Shown: piece after piece, positions 8,286 to 14,712 of the stretch
Layout of the letters: every line of letters starts with the position of its first letter
Position numbering within the stretch: position 1 is the first letter of the stretch
Source of the DNA: Candidatus Uhrbacteria bacterium
GTDB lineage: Bacteria > Patescibacteriota > Patescibacteriia > UBA9934 > GWF2-40-263
Direction: 5' to 3'
NCBI GenBank assembly: GCA_016208545.1
Contig: JACQXU010000027.1
Location: 1 to 21,406 of the forward strand
Length of the DNA stretch: 21,406 nt
Made by a program: the position numbers and the translations under genes
Notes under the pieces: model-generated
Told to the model about the DNA's origin: nothing
The model's database searches: none
The model's input: the letters and a program-made list of their open reading frames with translations, nothing else

Positions 8286-8327
8286 ATAGAAACTGATTGA
8301 AAATTATTTTTTGTATTATATTTATTT

Positions 8328-8576
8328 TTAACCGTTTGAATAAAGTTCGACCAAATGCCATTCGAGATATTCAGGATCAAGTTTTAGCTTGAAGAAGTTT
8401 GTTTTGTCGGAGACAGAAAAATATAAAATGCGTTTTTTACCTTCGCGTGCAGTGTGAACAAGATTGACGTTTGCAATTTCGTAATTCCGTTCATTCCAAC
8501 GAATACGTTTAGGAATAACGCGATTTTGACAAAACGAAACTATAACATCGATTGGATCGTGTAGGAATTCGTGCAT
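8328..8576 (-). CDS. Small DUF6504-like protein upstream of dinB
   Basis: An 82-residue protein. The order DPIDVIVSF, then RIRWNERNYEIANVNLVHTAREGKKRILYFSVSD, then WHLVELY resembles the small family DUF6504 (EPI-x-V, F-x-W-r-g-x-x-Y-x-V, W-x-x-x), which is often found beside Y-family polymerase or imuB genes. It ends 42 nt before the dinB start on the same strand, so the two probably form one transcript. A possible -10, TATAAC on the - strand near 8610-8615, lies about 35 nt upstream of the start. I infer a role in damage-tolerance synthesis only from position; no biochemical function is known to me. Confidence 0.7.
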   Translation of the reverse strand: MHEFLHDPIDVIVSFCQNRVIPKRIRWNERNYEIANVNLVHTAREGKKRILYFSVSDKTNFFKLKLDPEYLEWHLVELYSNG

Positions 8577-8844
8577 AAGAAATAGAAGTTGGATATTGGA
8601 GGTTTGAAGTTATAGGTCGGAAAACTGATTCGAAATTTTTAATACGAAAAAATTCTTCTGATTTTTTGTTTCAATCGTCGCCGACTAATAAAAATACGGA
8701 TCATCTTAGTATAGTTCAATATTTTACGATCTCGACGCATTGGCAGGAACGATAAAGTTAAATTGTGGTAACGTAAAACTGTCGTTGACATAAATTTTTA
8801 ATTTATGACGATTAATTTTTTTTAGACTATTTTTATACCAAATT
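8577..8844. other. 268-bp intergenic region with an A/T-rich palindrome
   Basis: This region lies between lexA and the dinB operon. It contains CATAAATT (8789-8796) facing AATTTATG (8800-8807), extended by TCGT (8782-8785) and ACGA (8808-8811) with a 3-nt bulge. T-runs follow on the + strand only, so it is not a terminator for lexA. I see no copy of the GTTCG/CGAAC half-sites found at the lexA promoter, and no open reading frame worth calling. Confidence 0.5.
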
Positions 8845-9459
8845 TTATACAGGCCTAAATTGTCGAATCACAGCACGAACAACTCCTTGAATAATACAAT
8901 CTTTTACGTAGATCGGATTCATTGTACTATTTGCTGGTTGAAGACGTATACGTTTTTGTTCTCGATAAAAACGTTTAAGAGTAGCGTAAGCGTTATCAAG
9001 CAAAGCTACAACAACCTCGCCATTTTTTGGCGATGGATTTCGTTCTATCACTACAAAATCTCCATCGAGAATTCCATCTTCGATCATTGAGCGGCCTTTA
9101 ACACGCAGTACGAATGAATTTGCTCCGTCAAGAACGAATGTTGCCGGTATTGCCATTGTTTCTCGATCTTCAACAGCTTCGATTAGTTCTCCTGCTGTAA
9201 TTAGCCCAAGAAGTGGAAGTAAAACCGCAGGTTCATTTTGCGTGTTAGCAACGAGTTCAATCGAACGCGCTTCTCCTTCTTCACCAACAGTGATTTCACC
9301 TTTTTCAACCAAGGTTTGGATGTGTGTGTAAACCGTGGCAGGTGAGGAGAGCCCAAAGTGTTCACCAATTTCGCGATACGATGGAGCATATCCGTGTTCT
9401 TTAATATGTTCACGAATGTAAACAAGAATTTCTGCCTGTTTTTTTGTGAGAGGCGGCAT
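8845..9459 (-). CDS. lexA: LexA-type SOS repressor
   Basis: A 204-residue repressor with an N-terminal winged helix (about 1-65; APSYREIGEHFGLSSPATVYTHIQTL) and a C-terminal S24 self-cleavage domain. The cleavage site is Ala89-Gly90 in LITAGE. The catalytic serine is Ser124 in VKGRSMIEDGI, and the general base lysine is Lys162 in ATLKRFY. By family knowledge RecA filaments trigger autocleavage after DNA damage, relieving repression. The length matches the family. The ATG at 9459 is preceded by a purine/pyrimidine-biased leader without SD and, further up, by a symmetric GTTCG/CGAAC array probably serving as its own operator. dinB and the DUF6504-like gene follow on the same strand but after a 268-nt gap. 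Confidence 0.95.
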   Translation of the reverse strand: MPPLTKKQAEILVYIREHIKEHGYAPSYREIGEHFGLSSPATVYTHIQTLVEKGEITVGEEGEARSIELVANTQNEPAVLLPLLGLITAGELIEAVEDRETMAIPATFVLDGANSFVLRVKGRSMIEDGILDGDFVVIERNPSPKNGEVVVALLDNAYATLKRFYREQKRIRLQPANSTMNPIYVKDCIIQGVVRAVIRQFRPV

Positions 9460-9463
9460 ATGT

Positions 9464-9507
9464 AAAAGAAGTTAAAGAAGCTGGAGAGGTTGAAGAAGTT
9501 AGAAACC
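9464..9507 (-). repeat. Period-9 repeat in the lexA leader
   Basis: On the + strand the sequence reads as nonamers GAAGTTAAA, GAAGCTGGA, GAGGTTGAA, GAAGTTAGA. It forms the 5' leader of lexA. The same nonamer type is found in coding sequence at 18292-18345. Confidence 0.6.
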
Positions 9508-9521
9508 TGATAATTATAGTT

Positions 9522-9563
9522 GTTCGCTTTATGTTCGTATCATATATCGAACAAAAATCGAAC
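9522..9563 (-). promoter_or_regulatory. Four-half-site dyad at the lexA promoter (candidate LexA operator)
   Basis: GTTCG occurs at 9522-9526 and 9533-9537 and its complement CGAAC at 9548-9552 and 9559-9563. Same-direction copies are spaced exactly 11 bp and the central gap is 10 bp, giving a perfectly symmetric array. On the - strand a TATAAT -10 lies at 9514-9519, directly after the array, so a bound protein would block the promoter. CGAAC/GTTCG are the half-sites of Gram-positive LexA boxes, but there the order is CGAAC-N4-GTTCG; here the arrangement differs. Confidence 0.7.
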
Positions 9564-9613
9564 GCAAGAGGTAAGTTGTGGATAAGTGATTGGGAAAAGT
9601 CATGGTAAAGTCT

Positions 9614-9728
9614 CGGAGTCATGAAGTCGTGAAGTTTTAGAATTAATTCAATCACTTCATAACTCAATAACTCCATGACTCCGCGATTTCTGACCCCATA
9701 ACTCTGTGCTTCAGACTCCATGACTTTT
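9614..9728. repeat. Inverted and period-8 repeats upstream of metK
   Basis: CGGAGTCATG (9614-9623) is a perfect inverted repeat of CATGACTCCG (9674-9683). Both flanks are built of octamers: GGAGTCAT, GAAGTCGT, GAAGTTTT on the left; CACTTCAT, AACTCAAT, AACTCCAT, GACTCCGC on the right. A further CTCCATGACT lies at 9716-9725, just before the metK start. I see no promoter consensus or SD for metK here. Confidence 0.6.
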
Positions 9729-9735
9729 TTTTCCT

Positions 9736-10782
9736 ATGCTCAAAACCGTTGAATCAGTGACCGAGGGCCAGCCTGACAAAGTGTGCGATCAAATTGCCGA
9801 GGCTATTATTGACGAATATATTCGCCGTGATCATCGCGCACGAGTGGATATTCATGTTTTTGGCTCGCACGGAATGTTAATGATTGGCGGTGAAGTAAAT
9901 TCAAACGCAGATTTTGATATTGGAACGCTTGCCAAAAAAGTTTATCAAGAAATTGGCTATCCTGATGATATTGAAGTGTTTGTGAATATCGAAGCTCCGT
10001 CTGACGAAATGAAACAAGTTAAAACCGGTGTGCTTGATACTGTTGTAATAAATGGATATGCAACAAACGAAACACGTGAGCGAATGCCACGCGCGGTTGT
10101 GTTTGCGCATACGCTTGCTCGCAGGTTGGATGATTTGCGCAAAACCGATCCGAAGTTTTCATGGATGAAGCCAGATGGAAAAGTACAGATTTCAATGCAA
10201 GGTGATCGTGTTCAAGCAATAACGGTTTTGGCTTCGCATCATGTCAGTATTGATGTGCGTGATGTAAAAACAGCTCTGCTTGATCGACTTGTAATGCCGG
10301 CGATCGGCGAAGAAGCTGTTCAGATTTTCATAAATCCGATCGGTTCGTTTACAGTTGCCGGATTTCGCGCAGATTCTGGTGCGAGCGGGCGGAAAATTTG
10401 TGTTGATACGTATGGAGGGCTTGTACCTCACGGAGACAAATCTTTTGTTGGAAAAGATCCTTTTCGCGCAGAGCGAGCAGGCGCGTATTTTGCGCGTTTT
10501 GTTGCGCGTGATCTTGTTGATCAAGGTTTGACAACGTCAGCGCTTGTGAATGTTGTTTATACGATGGGAAAAGCAGAGCCGATTTATATTGAGGCGATAG
10601 GCAATAGGCAAGAGGCGATAGGTGGTAGAGTTGATCTAACGCAGATTGTAAAACAGAAATTTGATTTTCGTCCGGAAGCGATTGTTGAACGCCTGGAACT
10701 TTTTAATCCGATTTATCAGCGCACAGCGGTTTATGGATGTTTTGGGCGTGAAGAATTTCCGTGGGAAAAGAAAACAGTGTGA
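9736..10782 (+). CDS. metK: Divergent S-adenosylmethionine synthetase (MetK-like)
   Basis: A 348-residue protein aligning along the whole methionine adenosyltransferase fold: ESVTEGQPDK (6-15), GGE (51-53), NGYATNETRERMP, KPDGKVQI, INPIGSF, SGASGRKICVDTYGG (214-228), VGKDP (238-242) and the terminal FGREEFPWEK. The family makes SAM from ATP and methionine. Compared with E. coli MetK from memory, the catalytic His14 of GHPDK is Gln12; the GAGDQG loop is GVLDTV (98-103), keeping only G and D; HGGGAFSGKD is HGDKSFVGKD. Metal- and phosphate-binding Asp14, Glu53, Asp101, Lys149, Arg219, Lys220 and Lys240 remain. It is about 35 residues shorter than E. coli MetK. A 35-nt run of five heptamers (10592-10626) encodes part of a surface loop. 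No SD is visible at the ATG. Activity as a normal MetK is uncertain. Confidence 0.87.
   Translation: MLKTVESVTEGQPDKVCDQIAEAIIDEYIRRDHRARVDIHVFGSHGMLMIGGEVNSNADFDIGTLAKKVYQEIGYPDDIEVFVNIEAPSDEMKQVKTGVLDTVVINGYATNETRERMPRAVVFAHTLARRLDDLRKTDPKFSWMKPDGKVQISMQGDRVQAITVLASHHVSIDVRDVKTALLDRLVMPAIGEEAVQIFINPIGSFTVAGFRADSGASGRKICVDTYGGLVPHGDKSFVGKDPFRAERAGAYFARFVARDLVDQGLTTSALVNVVYTMGKAEPIYIEAIGNRQEAIGGRVDLTQIVKQKFDFRPEAIVERLELFNPIYQRTAVYGCFGREEFPWEKKTV
10592..10626 (+). repeat. Five heptamer repeats inside metK
   Basis: AGGCGAT, AGGCAAT, AGGCAAG, AGGCGAT, AGGTGGT in direct succession, in frame within metK, encoding roughly AIGNRQEAIGG. The family segment at this position appears about three residues shorter in E. 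coli MetK, so the repeat probably expanded in a loop. Confidence 0.8.
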
Positions 10783-10788
10783 TACAAT
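10780..10788 (+). promoter_or_regulatory. Extended -10 overlapping the metK stop
   Basis: TGATACAAT matches TGnTATAAT with one change and contains the TGA stop of metK. The predicted start of transcription is about 10795, 2 nt before the ATG at 10797, giving a leaderless mRNA. Confidence 0.6.
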
Positions 10789-10796
10789 ATAAAAGT

Positions 10797-11225
10797 ATGT
10801 TGCGAGTATTAGTTGTCATCCTTGTTTTTCTTGCTGGATTTTTTGTTTTGATTTCAGATCAACCTGAAAAAGTATTTGCGCGGTCATCAGACGGTGTTAT
10901 TGAAATTGAAGGAATGTCTCGCCGCGTTCGTTCTGTTGAAATCGACTCAACCCAATCGATTGGATCAATTTTTGAAAAACGCTTGAGCCAGTATTATCTT
11001 TTAACACCTGTTCCTGCTGGTTTAAAGTTTGAGCCCATTGTTCGAGCAAAAGCTCTCGAACAATGGAAACAAATCCAACCTGATCTTACAGAGCTCTCGA
11101 TTTATTTTTGGAATAAAGCAAGCACAGAGTGGGAGGTGGTTCCAACAATTGTTGATTTAACAGAACAAACTCTTGAGGCACGATTAGATTTGAGCGAGCC
11201 AATATGGATTGCAGTTGGAAAGTAA
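10797..11225 (+). CDS. Exported or membrane-anchored protein of unknown function
   Basis: A 142-residue protein with an N-terminal hydrophobic helix (about 2-19; LRVLVVILVFLAGFFVLI) followed by DQPEKVFARSSDG, a plausible signal-peptide end. The C-terminal part is beta-like: LSIYFWNKASTEWEVVPTIVD, then QTLEARLDLSEPIWIAVG. This pattern (strand, W-x-x-V/L-P-T, then T-V-x-A-x-x-x-x-S-x-F-A-V) recurs at the ends of secreted cell-surface proteins. The frame is open upstream from 10761 inside metK, but the ATG at 10797 fits the signal peptide and promoter spacing. It lies between metK and a cyclophilin lipoprotein. No named family is assigned. Confidence 0.75.
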   Translation: MLRVLVVILVFLAGFFVLISDQPEKVFARSSDGVIEIEGMSRRVRSVEIDSTQSIGSIFEKRLSQYYLLTPVPAGLKFEPIVRAKALEQWKQIQPDLTELSIYFWNKASTEWEVVPTIVDLTEQTLEARLDLSEPIWIAVGK

Positions 11226-11231
11226 TGTCTA

Positions 11232-11237
11232 TATAAT
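11232..11237 (+). promoter_or_regulatory. -10 box just upstream of the cyclophilin gene
   Basis: TATAAT, 11 nt before the ATG at 11249, predicts transcription starting near 11244 with a leader of about 5 nt. There is no TG extension and no SD. Confidence 0.5.
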
Positions 11238-11248
11238 TCAAAAATAAT

Positions 11249-11866
11249 ATGAAAAAATATCTTATTGCCGCTGGTGGTTTATTAATTCTTCTTGGCGCCG
11301 GATGTTCAAGCACTCCAACTGGCGAAACATTAGCAGACGTTTCATCTTCAAACGAAAATTTAACTATTATATTTGACGAACCTGTGACCGAAATACAAAC
11401 ATTTGAATTTCCAGGCGTTCTTCCTTTTGAAGAAATTTCAAATAAAAAAATTCGCATCACAACTGCGAAAGGCGATATTGTCTTTGAATTGTTCGCTGAC
11501 ACTGCGCCAAAGACAGTTTCAAACTTTGTTTATTTGATAAATGGTGGATATTACGATGGACTAACATTTCATCGCCGCGAAGAAGGTTTTGTGATTCAAG
11601 GCGGCGATCCAAATGGCGACGGAACAGGCGGGCCAGGATATGAATTTGAAGATGAAGTTGCTGACTCGTATCAGTACGAACGCGGAATTGTTGCAATGGC
11701 AAACCGCGGCCCAAATACAAATGGTTCGCAGTTTTTTATAATGTTGGGTAATGTGCCACTTCCGAAAGCGTACACAATTTTTGGTCGTGTGACTGAAGGA
11801 ATGGAAGTTGTTGATCAGATTCAAGTTGGAGATAAGATGGATGTGGTTGTTGTGGAAACAAAATAA
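11249..11866 (+). CDS. Cyclophilin-type peptidyl-prolyl isomerase, probable lipoprotein
   Basis: A 205-residue exported prolyl isomerase that would assist protein folding outside the membrane. The N-terminus is a signal peptide ending LLGAGCSS; Cys19 is the likely lipidated residue, although Gly at -3 is not the usual Leu. The cyclophilin domain covers about 66-204: IRITTAKGDIVFELFADTAP, FHRR (107-110), GFVIQGGD (113-120), then ANRGPNTNGSQFFI and YTIFGRV. The catalytic Arg, Phe and Gln of the F-H-R...F-x-x-Q-G-G-D pattern are present. A linker of about 45 residues separates the lipid anchor from the domain. ATG at 11249; the next gene starts 1 nt after its stop. Confidence 0.93.
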   Translation: MKKYLIAAGGLLILLGAGCSSTPTGETLADVSSSNENLTIIFDEPVTEIQTFEFPGVLPFEEISNKKIRITTAKGDIVFELFADTAPKTVSNFVYLINGGYYDGLTFHRREEGFVIQGGDPNGDGTGGPGYEFEDEVADSYQYERGIVAMANRGPNTNGSQFFIMLGNVPLPKAYTIFGRVTEGMEVVDQIQVGDKMDVVVVETK

Positions 11867-11867
11867 T

Positions 11868-13079
11868 ATGTGGATTAAACACGGGCTGATTATTTTGTCA
11901 CTCGTGTTTTTGATTTTGGTTATATTGTCATTGCGAGGAATCCAGACTTCCAGTCTGGACGACGAAGCAGTCACGCGAGATCCTTCGACTCTCCGGCTTG
12001 AAAGCCGGTTCGCTCAGGATGACCTTATGGTCAGATTGCTTCGGTCATCTGAAGACTCCCTCGCAATGACAGAAATAAAGCAAATTTTTCACATACCTCT
12101 TCCAGACGAAGTCCGCGGATTTTACTGGACAGCTTCGACCGCAGGTTCGCCCAGAGCTGACGAACTTCGAACGTACATGAACGAATCCGGACTCAATACT
12201 GTTGTCATTGATCTAAAAATGGACAATGGTGAGATTGCTTTTGTTCCAAACAACGAAACTTTGAGAGTGTATCAACAGGCGCAACCAGCAATTGCTGATT
12301 TGGATGCTCTTCTTTCAAAATTGTTTTCTGATAAAATTTATCGCATTGCGCGAATTGCTGTTATGCGCGACGGCATATTTGGCAGAGTTCACCCAGAATT
12401 TGCGCTTAAGCAAACTAACGGAACATTTTGGTTGGATAAAATAGGTTCGATTTGGGTTGATCCTTCTGCTCCTGAAGTTGCAGAGTATGCGATCGCGCTT
12501 GCTCGCGAAGCGTATGCGCGTGGATTTGATGAAGTTCAGTTTGATTATGTGCGTTTTGCGTCAGACGGATCTTTACAATCCATTGTTTATCCGATTTATG
12601 TTCAAAAAGAAAGTATGGTTTTTGTTATGCAGAATTTTTTCAAAACAGTCGGCAATGCGATGAGGCAAGATAATATTCCTATTTCTTTTGATTTGTTTGG
12701 AATGACGTTTTGGTCGTTTGATGATTTTTCAATCGGCCAGCGTCTCATTGATGTTTTGCCGTACGCTGATTTTGTTTCACCAATGGTTTATCCATCACAT
12801 TATGTTGATGGATTCAAAGGCTATGCAAACCCAGCCGAATTTCCGTACGAGATTGTAAAACTGACGCTCGACGAAGGCACTAGATTGATTCATGGTTTTT
12901 TTGCTGGTTCGGACGCACAACTTCAAAAACGTTGGCGGCCGTGGCTTCAGGATTTTGATATCGGCGCAATTTATACATCAGATAAGATTGAGGCACAAAT
13001 TAAAGCCGCTCGTGATGCCGGAGGATCCGGCTGGATACTTTGGAACGCGAGAAATGTGTACGAACAAGCAGAGTATTAA
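11868..13079 (+). CDS. Putative glycoside hydrolase, DUF4015 family, membrane-anchored
   Basis: A 403-residue protein with an N-terminal membrane helix (about 5-22) and a TIM-barrel-like DUF4015 (PF13200) domain. Family marks are VRGFYWTASTAG, LNTVVIDLKMDNGEIAF, ARIAVMRD, IWVDPSAPEVAEYAIALAREA, GFDEVQFDYVRFASDG, FVSPMVYPSHYVDG, WRPWLQDF and the final GGSGWILWNARNVY. The acidic residues of DEVQFDYVRF are candidate active-site residues. Its substrate is unknown; by family it probably acts on an extracellular or cell-wall glycan. The start at ATG 11868 places it 1 nt after the cyclophilin gene. Residues 20-68, between anchor and domain, are encoded by a 146-bp nested palindromic repeat. The stop codon abuts the hairpin element at 13077-13157. 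Confidence 0.88.
   Translation: MWIKHGLIILSLVFLILVILSLRGIQTSSLDDEAVTRDPSTLRLESRFAQDDLMVRLLRSSEDSLAMTEIKQIFHIPLPDEVRGFYWTASTAGSPRADELRTYMNESGLNTVVIDLKMDNGEIAFVPNNETLRVYQQAQPAIADLDALLSKLFSDKIYRIARIAVMRDGIFGRVHPEFALKQTNGTFWLDKIGSIWVDPSAPEVAEYAIALAREAYARGFDEVQFDYVRFASDGSLQSIVYPIYVQKESMVFVMQNFFKTVGNAMRQDNIPISFDLFGMTFWSFDDFSIGQRLIDVLPYADFVSPMVYPSHYVDGFKGYANPAEFPYEIVKLTLDEGTRLIHGFFAGSDAQLQKRWRPWLQDFDIGAIYTSDKIEAQIKAARDAGGSGWILWNARNVYEQAEY
11926..12071 (+). repeat. Nested palindromic repeat inserted in frame
   Basis: The 146-bp segment is bounded by TGTCATTGCGAGG (11926-11938) and its exact inverted copy CCTCGCAATGACA (12059-12071). Inside are TCCAGACT/AGTCTGGA (11941-11959), CCGGCT/AGCCGG (11993-12008) and ATCCT/AGGAT (11980-11984, 12016-12020). 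Both the CATTGCGAGG end and the GATCCTTCGA...CTCAGGATGAC core resemble palindromic repeats widely seen between genes in many bacteria (recalled, not searched). Here the element lies within an open reading frame. Confidence 0.85.
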
Positions 13080-13157
13080 ATGAGCGACAGTACCATGTCT
13101 CCGGGCCAGTGGACTCCTCGCCACTGTTCCATCCGACATGGTACTGCCGCTCATTTA
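13077..13157 (+). repeat. Stop-abutting hairpin element, copy 1
   Basis: Arms 13077-13099 and 13135-13157 are 23 nt each and complementary except for one A-C mismatch. The 35-nt loop (13100-13134) holds an inner stem CAGTGG (13107-13112) / CCACTG (13121-13126) around ACTCCTCG. The left arm includes the TAA stop of the DUF4015 gene, and ATGAGCG begins at the base after it. It lies between convergent genes. No T-tract follows on either side. A homologous copy is at 18037-18112. Confidence 0.9.
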
Positions 13158-13167
13158 TGTTTTCCGT

Positions 13168-14064
13168 TTACTCTTCAGCCTCTTCAACTTCTTCTGCCTC
13201 TTCCGCCGCTTCTCTTCGTCGTTGTTCAAGTTCTATTTTTTCTTCAATTTGCTCTTGAATCATTTCTCGGCGTCTTTCCATCATCTCTTGGGCTTCTTCG
13301 ATTTTTTTTTCAATCATTTCTCGTCTTCGTTCTTCTAATTCTTCAAGCTCTTCTGCCGCCTCATCATCTCCTTGCTCTGCTCTTTCGCGCAAAGCCTGCG
13401 CTTCCTCAACGTGTTCGCGAATTTCAAGCGCGTGCGCTTCGATTCTCTCTTTCACATCCTCCAAATGTTCTCGAATTTCTTCCGGAATGTTTTCGTTTTG
13501 AATTGCATTTTCAAGCCTACGCGCTCGCGCGGCCATTTCTTCTCGGAAATTCAGAATTTCATCACGCGTTTCTTCGGATACTTTTTCCTCGAGCCGATCT
13601 AAAATGGCGCGATGTCGTTCAAATTGTCTGACTCGGTTTCGAAGTAAACGTTCTGTTTCTTCATCTGGATCTTCGAGCGCTTCGTCTTCGCTGTCTTGCG
13701 AGCGGTCCATCATTGTTTTTGCGATTTCAAGCATTCGTCGAGCTCGAAGTCGCAGTTCTTCTCCATCTCCCTGCTCAAACATTTTTTCCGCGATGAGCAT
13801 TCTCTCTTCCGCAAATTTCATTGCGCGTTCTGCTCGTCTGTCTGGATTAAATGTGAATGTGAGTGACAGACGTTCGCGCATTGAACGCATAAAAAGCCCG
13901 AATCCGGAAGGAACTTCAGTCGGTTCTTCGACTTTGAAGCCTTCGTATTCTGTGTTTTCTGCATCTTCTGTGTTTTCTACATCGTCAGTTTGAGCCAAAA
14001 CTGGCGACGAGAAAAGAAGGAGAGGCAAGATTAAGATTAAAAAAATGTAAAATTTATTCTTCAT
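13168..14064 (-). CDS. Secreted coiled-coil protein, DUF5667-like
   Basis: A 298-residue exported protein. A signal peptide (1-24) ends SSPVLA before QTDD. Residues about 40-95 (VPSGFGLFMRSMRERLSLTFTFNPDRRAERAMKFAEERMLIAEKM) resemble DUF5667, with its pattern of a short lead-in, RL-x-L-T-F and RAE-x-x-x-x-AE-x-R. The rest, to the end, is a long Glu/Arg-rich coiled coil ending in a low-complexity AEEAEEVEEAEE tail. The start ATG is 2 nt from the predicted transcription start of an extended -10. It is convergent with the DUF4015 gene, with the hairpin element between them. A structural or envelope role is plausible but not shown. Confidence 0.82.
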   Translation of the reverse strand: MKNKFYIFLILILPLLLFSSPVLAQTDDVENTEDAENTEYEGFKVEEPTEVPSGFGLFMRSMRERLSLTFTFNPDRRAERAMKFAEERMLIAEKMFEQGDGEELRLRARRMLEIAKTMMDRSQDSEDEALEDPDEETERLLRNRVRQFERHRAILDRLEEKVSEETRDEILNFREEMAARARRLENAIQNENIPEEIREHLEDVKERIEAHALEIREHVEEAQALRERAEQGDDEAAEELEELEERRREMIEKKIEEAQEMMERRREMIQEQIEEKIELEQRRREAAEEAEEVEEAEE

Positions 14065-14072
14065 ATACTATA

Positions 14073-14081
14073 ATAATATCA
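14073..14081 (-). promoter_or_regulatory. Extended -10 of the coiled-coil gene
   Basis: On the - strand this reads TGATATTAT, an extended -10 with one change. The predicted start near 14066 leaves about 2 nt before the ATG at 14064, again leaderless. Confidence 0.55.
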
Positions 14082-14097
14082 CTATCGCCATCTATTT

Positions 14098-14126
14098 GTC
14101 ATCCTGAAGCCGAAAACTGAAGGATC
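14098..14126. repeat. Palindromic repeat fragment (GTCATCCTGA...GAAGGATC)
   Basis: GTCATCCTGA (14098-14107) and GAAGGATC (14119-14126) carry the inverted pair ATCCT (14101-14105) / AGGAT (14121-14125). It uses the same motif ends as the core of the repeat in the DUF4015 gene (on the opposite strand). It lies immediately upstream of the gene starting at 14134. Confidence 0.6.
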
Positions 14127-14133
14127 TCTTTAT

Positions 14134-14712
14134 ATGCTGAATCATCTTAAATATCTCAACGACGTTTCTTGGCAAGAAATTTTTAATGTTTGGAAATCAA
14201 ACGAAGGTCTTGATCCTGTTTGGCAAGCGTTTGCAAAAAATGAAAAAGGTTGGGACACGTGGGAGGAGTGGCGCGGATATCAGGCCTCGATTTTGGGTGC
14301 GTCTGAAAGAGAATGGAAATTGTTTGAAATTCTTGATCCAAATCAAACAGTTCCAAAATTTTTGATTGGCCCATTCCAAGGTTGGCAAAAACTTTTTGAA
14401 GAAAAGAACATACGTACGTTTGAAGATTTAGTTCATGACAAAACTGAATGGGTTAAAGAAAACATTGGAATCAAAACAAGGCGCGAACATTTTCCGCAAC
14501 CAACACAGTTCATTGGTTTGTACATTGAGGATAAACAAAAGATTGTTATGTACGAAGGGCATCATCGTTCGGCCGCGATTTCTCTTGCTGTTTTTGAACA
14601 TAATCCGATTGTTTTTACGTCAAACTCAACGATTGTTCTTACCGCTATAATTGGTGATTCGTCTAAACTTTTAGATTATTTGCTTGCAACAAAAGCAAAC
14701 AAGCCAGTATGA
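14134..14712 (+). CDS. Unknown protein with ParB/Srx-like GHHR motif
   Basis: A 192-residue soluble protein, Trp-rich in its N-terminal half (SWQEIFNVWKSNEGLDPVWQAF, WDTWEEWRGYQ). Near residue 147 it has KIVMYEGHHRSAAISLA, which resembles the G-x-H-R-x-x-A-A motif of ParB N-terminal/sulfiredoxin-like domains that bind nucleotide phosphates. Upstream, GPFQGWQKLFEEKNIRTFEDLV would be the expected strand-helix region. The rest is not recognised. It overlaps the next gene by 4 nt (ATGA at 14709-14712), so it is co-translated with an alpha/beta hydrolase. A role as a small metabolic or DNA-related enzyme is open. Confidence 0.7.
   Translation: MLNHLKYLNDVSWQEIFNVWKSNEGLDPVWQAFAKNEKGWDTWEEWRGYQASILGASEREWKLFEILDPNQTVPKFLIGPFQGWQKLFEEKNIRTFEDLVHDKTEWVKENIGIKTRREHFPQPTQFIGLYIEDKQKIVMYEGHHRSAAISLAVFEHNPIVFTSNSTIVLTAIIGDSSKLLDYLLATKANKPV

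Noticed and set aside
8782..8820. A/T-rich hairpin as the lexA terminator
   Set aside because: The T-run follows on the + strand, whereas lexA is transcribed on the - strand.
13080..13631. 183-residue open frame on the + strand starting in the hairpin element
   Set aside because: It is the opposite-strand shadow of the coiled-coil gene. The two hairpin copies would put their shared loop in different frames because the arms differ by one base, so the conserved feature is structure and not coding.
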